A stretch of 64,000 nucleotides of DNA from JAHIKV01 sp963733145 (GTDB lineage Bacteria > Planctomycetota > Planctomycetia > Pirellulales > Thermoguttaceae): NCBI GenBank assembly GCA_963733145.1, contig CAVTCJ010000010.1, positions 30,478-94,477 on the forward strand, read 5' to 3'. Below are positions 28,528-38,550 of this stretch, in pieces; the first letter of the stretch is position 1; every line of letters begins with the position of its first letter. Made by a program: the position numbers and the translations under genes. The notes below the pieces were generated by a model. The model did no database searches. It saw nothing but the letters and a program-made list of their open reading frames with translations, and was not told where the DNA came from.

Positions 28528-28886
28528 AATTGCTGGCCGACGCCCACATCAGCCGGGCGATGATCGCTTATCTGGAATCGCTGGGACACGACGTTGTCCA
28601 TGTCGCATCAATTGCTCCCCGGATGTCGGATAGCACAATCTTGAGGCTTGCCGCCACGGAAGGGCGAATCGTTCTCACCGCGGACAAGGATTTCGGCGGG
28701 CTGTGTTTTCTCCGACTCATTCCTTCCGCCGGTGTTGTGCTGTTGAGAATATCCGCTGCGTCCGAAAAAGAACGGCTGGAGACGTTCAAGAAGCTGTGGC
28801 CTCTCGTTGAGCCGAATGCCGCCGGCCGATTTCACGTCATCACGGACAAGAATGTCCGTCGAAGCCAATTGCCGACCGCGGAGTAG
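28524..28886 (+). CDS. DUF5615 PIN-like toxin
   Basis: A 120-residue PIN-like domain. It starts MKLLADAHISRAMIAYLESL (first acidic residue in LLADAH) and has VLTADKDFGGL with the central acidic pair. DUF5615 proteins are the predicted nuclease half of DUF433/DUF5615 modules. The coupling to the upstream gene by a four-base overlap is typical. Activity is inferred from family. Confidence 0.85.
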   Translation: MKLLADAHISRAMIAYLESLGHDVVHVASIAPRMSDSTILRLAATEGRIVLTADKDFGGLCFLRLIPSAGVVLLRISAASEKERLETFKKLWPLVEPNAAGRFHVITDKNVRRSQLPTAE

Positions 28887-28989
28887 ACTCGATCTTAATC
28901 CGTTCCGGATGAGTGGCCCGTGTCGGCATCAATCAGAATCTGCTGAGAACTTCTTGACCGCTCCGCCCCGCTCGATTAGACTTTCCGGC

Positions 28990-30689
28990 ATGAAAAACAC
29001 ATCCCAACACGGCTTTTCGCTGGGCGTCGATTACGGGACGAACAGCGTTCGGGCGCTGATTGTCGATCTGGACGACGGCGCGGAGGTGGCCAGTTGCGCG
29101 AGCGACTATCCGAGCGGCGAACATGGCGTCCTGCTCGATCCGAAGGACCCCAACCTCGCCCGGCAAAACCCGGCCGACTACATCGAGGGCTTTTATTCCG
29201 CCGTCGGCGAGGCGGTCCGGGCGGCGGGGCGCCGCCGCGGTTTCCGCCCCGACCGGATCGTCGGCATCGGCGTCGACACGACCGGCTCGACGCCCGCTGC
29301 CGGTCGATCGCCAGGGTATGCCGCTGGGCATGCAGCCGGCGTTTCGCCGCCAGTTGGCCGCCCAGGCCTGGCTCTGGAAGGACCACACCGCGCACGCCGA
29401 GGCGGCCGAGATCACCGCCAAGGCCGCCCGGGCGAAACGCGGTTTCCTGGCCAAGTGCGGCGGGACCTATAGCAGCGAGTGGTTCTGGTCGAAGGTCCTG
29501 CATTGCCGGCGGACCGCCCCGAAGGTCTTCGACGCGGCCTACGCCTGGGTCGAGCTGGCCGACTTCGTGCCCGGGTTCATCACCGGGCAGCTCGATCCCG
29601 ACGTGTTGCCGCGGGGCATCTGCGCCGCCGGCCACAAGGCAATGTACCACGACGACTGGGGCGGGCTGCCCGACGAGGCCTTCCTCGCCCGGCTCGACCC
29701 GGATCTGGTCGAAATTCGCCGCCACTTCGCCGCGCCCGCACTCACGTCCGACCGCCGGGCCGGCCTGTTGACGGCCGAGGTGGCCGAGCGGGTCGGGCTG
29801 CCGCCGGGTCTGCCCGTCGCCGTCGGGCTCTTCGACGCCCATGCCGGCGCAGTCGGGGCGGGCATCAAGCCCGGCACGCTGGTCAAAATCATCGGCACCA
29901 GCACCTGCGACATGATGGTCGCCCCGATGGACCACAAGCTGGCCGACATGCCCGGCCTGTGCGGCATCGTCCCCGGCTCGATCGTGCCGGGCATGTACGG
30001 CCTCGAGGCCGGCCAGTCGGCCGTGGGCGACATCTTCAACTGGTTCGTCAAACAACTCACGCCCGAACGCTACGCCGCCGGCGGCGACCCGCACGACGGA
30101 CCTGACCAGCGAGGCCGCCCGGCTCCGGCCCGGCGAGAGCGGACTGCTGGCCCTCGATTGGAACAACGGCAACCGCACGGTCCTGGTCGATCCGCTGCTG
30201 ACCGGCCTGTTGGTCGGCCAAACCCTGCACACCACCGCCGCCGAGGTCTATCGGGCGTTGGTCGAGGCCACCGCCTTCGGGGCCCTGACGATCATCAACC
30301 GCTTCGAGGAGTACGGCGTCACGGTCAACGAGGTGGTCAACTGCGGCGGGATCGCCGAGAAGAACCCGTTCGTCATGCAGATTTACGCCGACGTCTGCAA
30401 CCGGCCGATGAAGATCAGCCGCTCGGCCCAGACCTGTGCGTTGGGGGCGGCCATTTTCGGGGCGGTCGCCGGCGGGGCCTATCGCACCGTCGAGCAGGCC
30501 CAGCGGAAGATGACCGGCGCGAAGCCGCATGTCTTCCGCCCCCGCAAGCCGGCCGCGGCGGTCTACGCCGACCTGTACCGCCTCTACCGCCGGCTGCACG
30601 ACGCCTTCGGCACGCCCGACTGCCGCGATGGCTTCCACACCCTAATGAAGGACCTGATCGCCATCCGCAACCGAGCACGCATAACATGA
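28990..30689 (+). CDS. araB: ribulokinase (two frame changes)
   Basis: FGGY-family carbohydrate kinase of about 565 residues, the ribulokinase length. Motifs: LGVDYGTNSVRALIVDLDDG at the start (phosphate 1 loop), VGIGVDTTGSTP, the family-typical GTYSSEWFWSK, HKAMYHDDWGGLPDEAFL, IGTSTCDMMVAP, and the C-terminal ATP-binding NCGGIAEKNPFVMQIYADV. The frame moves +1 near 29290-29296 and again +1 near 30095. It would phosphorylate L-ribulose, or possibly a related ketopentose. No araA or araD is visible in the window, so the pathway assignment depends on family alone. Confidence 0.88.
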
Positions 30690-30736
30690 ATCTGTCAATA
30701 AATGTGTTGAAGGAAACTTTGTTTCCGTAATCATCG

Positions 30737-31027
30737 ATGAATCCCGAGAGTTCACTTAAATTCTGGCAACGCGTCGCGCGTCACACTCGACCAGGACGAG
30801 CCGCCGCCTGGTTTCTTGGTGTGAATCTCCCGATTGTCATAGCACTCAGCTTGTTTATCCAGTGGCACAATGACCTCGTTGGCGTTCCCCAACCACGACA
30901 CCTTTTGTTAAGAGGCGTGGTTGCTTTTCTAGCCTTCAGCATTGGATTTCTCATTCTTAGGTGGAAGGTAGTAAATCCGGCAATTGCGGCTGCCAAAAAG
31001 GAACTCGATGATGAGGAACAATCGTAG
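30737..31027 (+). CDS. small membrane protein, hypothetical
   Basis: A 96-residue protein with two predicted membrane helices (AAWFLGVNLPIVIALSLFI and LLRGVVAFLAFSIGFLIL) and a charged C-terminal tail. No family recognised. The ribosome binding site is weak. Its more AT-rich codon use differs from araB just upstream. Confidence 0.5.
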   Translation: MNPESSLKFWQRVARHTRPGRAAAWFLGVNLPIVIALSLFIQWHNDLVGVPQPRHLLLRGVVAFLAFSIGFLILRWKVVNPAIAAAKKELDDEEQS

Positions 31028-31254
31028 TGAACGTGCCACGTCGGCAACCGTCCTGGGGCGGACATTCAGTCGAGCGTTGAGACGGCAGTTGCGCTACCCT
31101 CGCTCAGCGGTGGGTTAAATGCCACCCCAATAAGGACATCCATTTCCCTGTTGGTTCTCCGGACACGCGTCCCGACGACAAAGATGGCCCGATTTCTTCC
31201 TTCCATACCCGGCTTGCCAAGCTCGGAAATAGATATTAGTATAGATAGTCTTGA

Positions 31255-31327
31255 TCCCCGATAGCTCAATAGGTAGAGCGAGCGGCTGTTAACCGCTAGG
31301 TCGTAGGTTCGAGCCCTACTCGGGGAG
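31255..31327 (+). tRNA. tRNA-Asn (GTT)
   Basis: A 73-base cloverleaf. The acceptor TCCCCGA pairs with TCGGGGA. The D arm is GCTCAATAGGTAGAGC. The anticodon stem AGCGG/CCGCT holds loop CTGTTAA, giving anticodon GTT. The T arm is GTAGG-TTCGAGC-CCTAC. The 3' CCA is not encoded. Confidence 0.97.
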
Positions 31328-31365
31328 CTTCTGGTAAAATAGCGAAATTTGCCGCCAAACCAGTT

Positions 31366-31402
31366 AACGCCCGACGCCGAGAGTTCGGCCGCCGGGCGTT
31401 TT
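31366..31402 (+). terminator. Rho-independent terminator after tRNA-Asn
   Basis: AACGCCCG pairs with CGGGCGTT around a GC-rich loop that can itself pair, followed by TT and TTGCG. It lies 38 bases after the tRNA. Confidence 0.65.
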
Positions 31403-31481
31403 GCGTTTAACCCGCTTTCTGGCAAGCACTTACGCCAATTCTCTTGTTGGCTCGATAATCTCCGTTTCGAGAAAGCCAAAC

Positions 31482-31522
31482 TAGGGTCCGAAAGGAACCC
31501 CTATGGTTCCTTTCGGACCCTA
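31482..31522. repeat. perfect 18-bp hairpin beside the IS element
   Basis: TAGGGTCCGAAAGGAACC, five-base loop CCTAT, then the exact complement. TAATTTTG follows. It could be a terminator or the remnant end of a mobile element; it lies 20 bases before the IS1-like left end. Confidence 0.7.
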
Positions 31523-31542
31523 TAATTTTGCTCTCGAAATCT

Positions 31543-32778
31543 CCCTTGTGTCCTACGTTCGTTGTAACGCCGGAAGCGTTAACCATTCCCAAAGGGGCCA
31601 TACATGATCGGTCAGACCGGCGGTCATCGCAGGAGTTCGCGGCGTCCAGCGACCATCGTGGCCGCGTTGCCGCAACGTCCGCACCGGCCAACAAAAATTG
31701 TACGTGTACATCGTGAAGTAGGTGACTGCGTCGTGGATGTCCCAATCCTTCGAGAAACAATAGGTCTTGCGGACCTTGCGACCATTCCGGTTGCGGTCGG
31801 TCCCGTTCTGTCGTTCCACGAACGCCGTGTTGATTTTGTTGCTGACCTTCGACAACTTCAACGCCGCCATGACCCCCGCCACCGTCCCGAAAACAACGCG
31901 GAAGTCAATTTTCACCACCCGTCCCTTCCTACGCGTCTTGTGAACAGTCGCGTACCTCAACCTGGGCGATGGTTCATAGCTCGGCGACTTGGGCCGACCC
32001 GGCTTTCCCGTCCGCTCCGGCACCGCCTTTTTGCCGTAGGCTTCCAAGATCGCCCTCCGGTACGGCTTGTATTCATCGCTGGTGATGAGGTTCATCGTTC
32101 GGCCGCCGGTCCGTTCCTTGAAATCCGCCACCAACGCCTCGACTTTCTCGACCGTCCGCTTGCCCGGCACCACGCTGACCACCAGGCGATGCTCGGCATC
32201 GAGCGCCACATGGTCCCAGTTGTCTCCCTGCTTGGCGTCCTCGGGGTTGGCTGGATCGCAACGTTTTTCCTTTTTGCCCACAAACGACCATTTTTCGTCG
32301 AACTGAACCTCGCGTGTCTCGGGGGGAAACGGCCACGAGTTCGTCGTGCAGTTGCTTCGCATGGTCGCCCGCCAACCGACTGTAACGCATTACCGTATCT
32401 CGATGTACCCCCAGTAAACGGCCGGTTTTGCGAACGCCGCAGCCTTCTGCGATGTGCTCCAGCATGGCGAGCGACTTTCTCCTCGGGCAGGTTCGCGCCG
32501 AAAAGCGGCGTGCCCTTTCGCTCGGAAAACCGTGCCTTGCAGGTGCGGCAGCGGAGCATTCGCTTCTGCTTGTTCGGCCCGTAGTGACCGCAGACCAATA
32601 GGTTTTCACCCCCGCGTTTCCCGTAATCCGGGCACTCGTAATTCTGACAACAAAACCGCGACAGATCATCCATGACCGACCCTCCGTGACACAACTTCGT
32701 GATGGAACAGCAGTTACGACCATCATATATCTATACCACAAAGGTCGGGTTCAACGCAACAACAATAGGACACAAGGG
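31543..32778 (-). mobile_element. IS1-like insertion sequence
   Basis: 1236 bases bounded by inverted ends CCCTTGTGTCCTA (left) and TAGGACACAAGGG (right), with further partial pairing inward (GTTG..CG). AAATCT flanks both sides (31537-31542 and 32779-32784) as a short target duplication. It carries one transposase on the minus strand. Confidence 0.85.
31553..32673 (-). pseudogene. IS1-family transposase (two frame changes)
   Basis: A zinc-binding N-terminus (CCQNYECPDYGKRGGENLLV, LRCRTCKARFSERKGTPLF) and a helix-turn-helix (GVRKTGRLLGVHRDTVMRYS) precede the DDE-type core. The core reads VQFDEKWSFVGKK, NLITSDEYKPY and FVERQNGTDRNRNGRKVRKT, as in IS1 InsB. IS1 normally uses one -1 shift between InsA and InsB. 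Here the reading frame has to change twice, both +1 on this strand, so the copy is inactive or the sequence carries errors. CGGAGGG precedes the chosen ATG. Confidence 0.82.
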
Positions 32779-32981
32779 AAATCTCCGACTCTCTGATTAA
32801 CAACCTCCACCGAGTTAACAAGCCGGTTGGTTTCGGCCCCCGAACGCAACCCACAACGATGGGTGGATTCGCGCCACCTCTGAATTCGCTAGAATGAAGC
32901 CAACGAGGGCCGTGGCATTGCGCTTTCGGACAGGCTGAGGGCGCGCTGAACCGTTGCCTTACTGCTTACCCGGGGTGCGAA

Positions 32982-35900
32982 ATGAAGCTGTCTCCTCAAT
33001 CAGAAGCCGTCGTTCAGAAACTCCGCGGGGGTTCGAGTGTTCAGTCAGGCCAAGTCAAGGTCGGCCCCCTGGATGAACTGACACGAGCTTTGCTTGATCT
33101 GTTGGTCGAGAACGTCGAGGACATCTCGCGAAGAACTGGGGAGGATCAGGCTCGCGCTGTGCGTAGCCATGTAGTCCGCCATGATGCAACCGTTCAAGCG
33201 GCCAAACAGGCCGTCCCAACGTCCCAAGCCGTCGGCAGCGCGCCTTCTGGGAAGGGCGAGCAGCCATCGCCCGCAACTACCGCGAATGACGATCAGCCGC
33301 CGAAATGGAGACTTCTACGGCTGCATTGCCAATCCATTCGTGGTGTCGCTCCCCCCAGTGAAGAGTTTGAATTTGAATTTCACGGCGAGTCCAACCTAAT
33401 CTACGGTCCAAATGGAAGCGGGAAGAGCAGCTTGCTAAGCGCCATTCTGTGGTGCCTCACCGGCGAGATTATCGCGGACTCCAGACTGGACGATGACGAA
33501 TCACCGATGTATCGAGCCACTGGCACCAGTCCAAAGGCTCGAAGCTGGCCACACGTCGTCACCTTGCCAGAGCCGGCGGGCTTTGAACAAGCATCGCCTA
33601 CCTGCTGGGCTAAACTACAACTACAACGAGCGGCTGACAAGAAGAACCTCTGGCTCAAGCGAACGTACCCGGCAATCCTCGAAGCTAGCTGGGATGACAC
33701 GAACTGGTCACGATGCAATGACCTTGGCGAGTATCAGATTACGCCCCTCGACTTGCAGCTTTCGCTGGCCGCGCCGACAGTATTCGGTCGGCATTCTATT
33801 GAGGAAGCCGACAACGTTCGCAGTATCCTCACGCTGATTCTTGGCTACGACAACATCGAGGAGCTTGGTGACCTTGCGAGTAAGATATCAGGCAATAGAA
33901 CCCGGCTCCAGAAATCAGAGGAAGCCACCTTGCGTAGTCAAGCGGACGCCCAAAAGGCACTGCTCAGCCGGTTGGCTGACGCACTTCCCGAGTCGAGTGA
34001 GGAACGACAGTCCCTCTTGACGTTTGCCGCCAAGGCCGCGCCATCGCGAAAGGATGTCGAGGACGCGCAGATGTTGGTCGACGTGGCGCTCGAGCGCGGC
34101 GGAGCAGGCCCTGGCCAAAGACCTTGGGCTGGCGGAACCCAAGGGTACGGAACTGGCGGGACTCGCAGACAAAGTTACCGTTGCGCTCGCGAAGCTCCAG
34201 GACGGAATCGACGTCTGCTTTCCGTCGCTTGCAGGTCTTCGGTTGGGCTCCGTGTTGCCGGCGACGGAAGAGGCAAGCTCCGAGCAGTTGCTGCAGAACG
34301 CTCGGTCGAGCCTGGGCACAAATCGGGACAGCGTGCGCCAGGCAATCGCGCGGCGCGCTGATCTATGGCGGCGAGAATGTGCTCCTGACAGCAAGTTGTC
34401 TCTCTTACTCAAAGCCGCCCAGTTCTACGATGCGAGCGAGATGACGTGTCCTGTTTGCGATCGTCGTATCGATAGTCGCGATCTCAGTGTGGAACTGACC
34501 AGCCTCAGGACAATCGATCCTAAATTGACCAAGGAATTGCGGGCGTTCTTTGCAGATCTTGCGAAGGGACTCCACGGGATTGTGCCGCAATCGGCGCTAA
34601 AGCTGGCTGGAGCGACGCCCGCTGCCAGACTTTTCGCGGATTGGTCGTTATTACGTCAGGAACTGGGGCCCGCCCTAGCCAAACTGTCTCAGACTTTTGA
34701 GGCCAGCGTATCGGACATCGCGGCGACCATCGCTCCGAGCCGGACTCCGGAGCTGGGACTTCTACCGACGGAGATCGACGAACCGTTCCAAGAGGCGGCG
34801 GCGGATTTCCTGCAAGCATTGGCTGATTCGGAGCAGGCTCTCGACCTTCTGGACTGGGCGGTCGGCAGCCTGGGCGCGATTCTGAATGCTCTCGACAATG
34901 TGATCACCAAGCAATCAGGCACGTCTTCTCGAACGCTGTACATGGTTCTTGCGCAAGGCAAGGATGCGGCCGCTCTCGTAAAGCCGCTTGCAGCAGCGAA
35001 GACCGGGTTGGTCGCAGCAACCCGAGCAGTCGCCGACATTGAGGCTGTGCGATCGGGAATTGAGCGATTGAAGAAGCTCGAAGATCCCCTGGATAGGCTG
35101 AAATTGCTCTCAAAGTATGCTGAAGCTAAAGTTGCGCGGTATTCAATTCCATCCGAGATGCGACGATTGCGAATGCAAAATACCTGTACCCAGAATCAGC
35201 GACAGGTATGGAACTTGGGCATCTCAAGCTGGGGAAAGGTAGGGATAAGTCAATTGAAGCAATGCTCTCGACGAAGACGTATCGCGTGCCAGGTCGATCT
35301 TTTGCCAACGCTGGCTTGCAGCGCGCGGTCGCCTTGTCGTTCTACTTTGCTCTTCTGGGCAGACATCCTAAGGGGCTGGGATTTCTGGCAATGGACGATC
35401 CTATTCTCTCGCTGGATGAGGACCATCGTGAGAGATGGTCTTCGCGTATTCTCAGTCCCTTACTCTCATCAATTCAGGTGTTGTTAACAACGCATCAATC
35501 GCAATACCTGAGCAATTGCAGTTCGGATTTCTCTGCAGACCGCATTGTACGATTGAATCCGCGCGACCGAACACAACGCATTTCGTGGCAGCCGGGTGAT
35601 CGCCTGCAGCGGGCGCAGCACCAACTCAATACGGATCACCTTGTTGCGGCAATGAGCCTGCGGAAGTTCCGAGAGGATTTGCTGATATCACTGGATGCAT
35701 ACAGTCCCGTCGCCTTCTTCAACCCAAACGACCTGAAGGGGTCTCTTGACGCTTACGGCAGACTAGCGTCACCCAACCCATTGACTAGCACGGCTCAACA
35801 GAAGATCGTACACGCTCTGCGGGGGCAGACTATTGCTCGCGTTTTGGACCCAGCAATGCACTCTCTTACGGAGTCAGCGGTTACAAAGCCGATGGTCGAG

Positions 35901-36806
35901 GACTGTCTGAGCAGCCTGCTTTCTCTTTCGACACAAATCGACAAGGAGTTCTCGCGTCTTGAGCGGATGCGAAAGCGTGCGATGAGAGGCTCACGCATTC
36001 CAGCGGCGGTTGTGCCCTTCACGCGATTGAACGATCGGGCGACCTGGTCCGCGCCGCTTCGCGTCCCGTTCATCGGAGCTGCTGCAGCCCGGTCAAGTCC
36101 CTGGGTGGTTGATATCGGTGACGAAGGGCGACTTCTTTCGATCTCGCCCGGAGCAGCGGTCCTCGTCGCGGGCGATGTATTGAATCCCGTAGCTTGGTAT
36201 GGCCAATGGGCACTTTTGGCACCAGAGGATATCGCACCGAATGACGGTGACCTTGTCGCGGCCGAAGATTCTGGCGGCAATCGCTATCTACGCCGAGTGT
36301 GGTCGGATGGCGAGCGTTGGACGCTGGAAGGCATCAATCCCGTTCGTCCAGTGGCGGCTGTCTCCGTCGGAAAACTGGATGCTCCTCTTCGGAAGATCAT
36401 TGGCGTGTTGTATGAGCCTACTGCGAAAGCCTCCCGCCAATCGCGAGCGGTATCAGAATGGGAGGAGTCCGGGGCAATTGATGTTCAAGCGACGATTAGG
36501 CGATACCGTGCAATCGACGTGCTGGGGAATAGCCTCGAGCCGCTTGCTCGGCCTGGGCAGAAGGTGATCGTGGGCGAGAGATGTCACGATCTAGACAGCA
36601 TCACCAACGCGACACTAGCTGTTCTCGAAACAGACGGGGCCGCCGGAAATGTCATAAAGCGAGTGTACCCAAAGGACGGGAACTGGATTCTCGTAAGTCC
36701 AAACCCTGTCGAGCCCATTGACCCGGTGGTGCTACCACATGACGAAGTTCGCGCGATTTGGCCTTTGTGCGGTGTCCTATTTGAAAGCAACGACGAATCC
36801 AGCTAG
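32982..36806 (+). CDS. Rad50/SMC-like ATPase fused to tandem S24/LexA-like domains (two frame changes)
   Basis: About 1270 residues. After an N-terminal helical region, an SMC/RecF-type ATPase starts at about residue 115 (LHCQSIRGV; Walker A GPNGSGKS at 142-149). A long helical region carries CPVC at about 34447, as in Rad50 zinc hooks. The second ATPase lobe has FANAGLQRAVALSFYFALL and Walker B LGFLAMDDPILSLDE. Two S24-like segments follow. In the second, GNSLEPLARPGQKVIVG and GNVIKRVYPKDG supply the Ser (codon 36531) and Lys (codon 36657) of the S24 dyad. The first has the same layout, with VLNP and YLRRV in those places, so it is degenerate. The frame moves +1 near 34095 and -1 near 35130. 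I know no described system with this architecture; a defence or SOS-like role is speculation. Confidence 0.72.
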
Positions 36807-36956
36807 ATCGGTGCGTCTATTCGCCCATTTCTTCTCTTGGTCTTCCCGCGCACCGAGTACCAGTTGAGACACCCCCGATCGAATTCACTACGGCAAAGCG
36901 CCAAGGGCATTTGTCGCGCCCGGTGCACCAGGCATTACGCAAAAGCCTAACGCGCG

Positions 36957-37436
36957 TCACTGTATGTCCAGCCAGTGCTGTGTCAGCCAAGCCTGGATGC
37001 CCAGTCCCGGTTGGTACGCCGGAAATAGGATTTCACGAAAAGCCTTGGCTGCAGATGGATACGAGTTCCGCGGAATCACCTCGGTGCGCTTGGCAAGGTA
37101 CAGCAGCGCGAGGGTAGGTGCGCGTGACTCGCCCTGGTTGCAGTGAATGATTACGCGGTGCGCACCGAAGTGCTTGTCCATAAACGCCATGAAAGCAACA
37201 AAGCTTGGCAGCATGAACAGAGGCTGCGGCGGATCGATGAGATTCAAGTAGAGGTGATAGTCGCTTTCCTTGATCAAGTAGTTGGGATGAGAACTGGGCA
37301 GACTCCGTCCGGTATACCCGACAGCGTTACGATGACACGGCTCCTTGCACGCATGGACAACGGCAACGATACCCGATGTGTCATGGGTGCAAATGGATTC
37401 ATCCCCAGACGCCAAACCTTCCATTACTTCAAGCAT
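36957..37436 (-). CDS. tyrosine/dual-specificity phosphatase-like protein
   Basis: A 159-residue protein with the cysteine-phosphatase signature HCNQGESRAP (HCX5R) at about residues 108-117, preceded by IHC on a hydrophobic strand and a candidate general-acid Asp in NLIDPPQP. This suits a small dual-specificity or tyrosine phosphatase, which could also act on non-protein substrates. It is convergent with the ATPase gene. Upstream sequence (37437-37620) looks partly coding, so the N-terminus may be longer and interrupted by a frame error. Confidence 0.68.
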   Translation of the reverse strand: MLEVMEGLASGDESICTHDTSGIVAVVHACKEPCHRNAVGYTGRSLPSSHPNYLIKESDYHLYLNLIDPPQPLFMLPSFVAFMAFMDKHFGAHRVIIHCNQGESRAPTLALLYLAKRTEVIPRNSYPSAAKAFREILFPAYQPGLGIQAWLTQHWLDIQ

Positions 37437-37666
37437 AGTTCAGCCCTTCATCGTTTTTTGTCGGACTTCTCCGAAGCACCATGCCCAAATCGTCCAGTGT
37501 CGTACATCTTAGCTTTTCTCGTGCCAAGCAACAAGCAGCCTTTGGCCACCATGAGATGTAGGCGGATGAAAAAGTTTCTATCGCCACGCTGCAGCGTGTG
37601 GTGAAAAGCCTGGCTCCTTTCATACCGGCGCCGTTGGCAAGATTTCGTCGTCACCTCGCCCTTTCA

Positions 37667-37698
37667 CCGGGTAGGTTAACAGATAGAGGCTGTTAACC
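37667..37698. repeat. tRNA-D-arm-like motif, copy A, with perfect hairpin
   Basis: CCGGGTAGGTTAACAGATAG followed by AGG. GGTTAACAG (37674-37682), loop ATAGAGG, CTGTTAACC (37690-37698) form a 9-bp stem. The 3' half matches the anticodon region of the tRNA-Asn at 31255. Copies B and C are at 45008-45050 and 56482-56505. The gap 37437-38054 holds this, a palindrome at 37905-37948, and no gene I can support. Confidence 0.7.
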
Positions 37699-37904
37699 AT
37701 TCTGTCACGCCAGACGGCGCGCCGGTCGCCAAGCGAAGGTCGCTGTGGGCAACTTCCCAAGGAGAAGTCCCATGCGATCCTTCGACGACCCGTCCTTTCT
37801 TGACGCCTGACGAGCGTTTCTCCGAAATAGCCGCCATTCTGGCCGGTGGGGTCCTGCGACTCCATGCCCGGGCGGCACTTTCCGGCGATGATCTCGGCAA
37901 TAAG

Positions 37905-37948
37905 GGGGACAGTCCCATTTTCGTCGGACGAAAATCGGGACAGTCCCC
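37905..37948. repeat. GGGGACAGTCCC-type palindrome
   Basis: GGGGACAGTCCCATTTTCGTC and a near-complement GACGAAAATCGGGACAGTCCCC face each other across one base. This is another short palindromic intergenic repeat. Confidence 0.8.
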
Positions 37949-38054
37949 AAAATCTCCAAATTCCGGCCCAGCCGGCCTTGAGGTTTCCGAGGAAACCGTG
38001 CTCAGTGTCCATAGTGGTTAACGGCTTCCGAGACCCCAAGAGAAGGAGAAAAGC

Positions 38055-38550
38055 ATGAACCTCAACGTTGAGAAAGAGGTCGCCGCGCTTCGGCGGATGA
38101 CCGTAAACGAACTGCGGGCGAAATATGCCGACGTGTTCGGCGAGGAAACCAACGCCCGACACAAGGAATGGCTGGTGCGGCGGATCATTTGGCGGATGCA
38201 AGCGGCGGCCGAGGGCGATATTTCCGAACGCGCCCGCCGACGAGTTGCCGAACTGGCCAACGACGCCGACCTGCGAACAACGGCCCCGAAGGCGCCGAGG
38301 ATTGCCGCGATGCCAGCGGAACACACCGCGACGACCACAATTCCCACCCGATCGTCGCCTGCCCATGCCGGGGCAAGAGATTACCCGCGAATACAAGGGC
38401 CAGACGCTCGTCGTCCGTGTGTTGTCCGAGGGCTTCGAGTTCGAGGGCGACGTCTACAAGTCACTCTCGGCAGTGGCAAGGGAAATTACGGGTACACACT
38501 GCAACGGGTATCACTTTTTCCGCCTCAACGGGCAAGGAGGAGCGAAATGA
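38055..38550 (+). CDS. DUF2924 protein of the recombinase cassette (frameshifted)
   Basis: About 164 residues. The N-terminal part (LRRMTVNELRAKYADVFGEE, HKEWLVRRIIWRMQA, ERARRRVAELANDADLRTT) is DUF2924. The C-terminal part (RLPMPGQEITREYKGQTLVV, YKSLSAVAREITGTHCNGYH) is its usual second half, reached by a +1 change near 38345-38360. DUF2924 genes are placed immediately before large serine recombinases in planctomycete and alphaproteobacterial elements; their biochemical role is not known. The stop overlaps the recombinase ATG by four bases. GAAGGAGAA precedes the start. Confidence 0.87.

Noticed and set aside
31066..31479. A minus-strand open frame across the tRNA-Asn region
   Set aside because: Its middle is the translated complement of the tRNA, a common artefact. 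The end (IFVVGTRVRRTNREMDVLIG) looks protein-like but has no start or context of its own.
31255..37698. tRNA-Asn and the motif at 37667 as attL/attR of the prophage
   Set aside because: The match is a short tRNA-like segment inside the element's left side. The recombinase is a large serine type that does not usually use tRNA genes, and the right end is outside the window.
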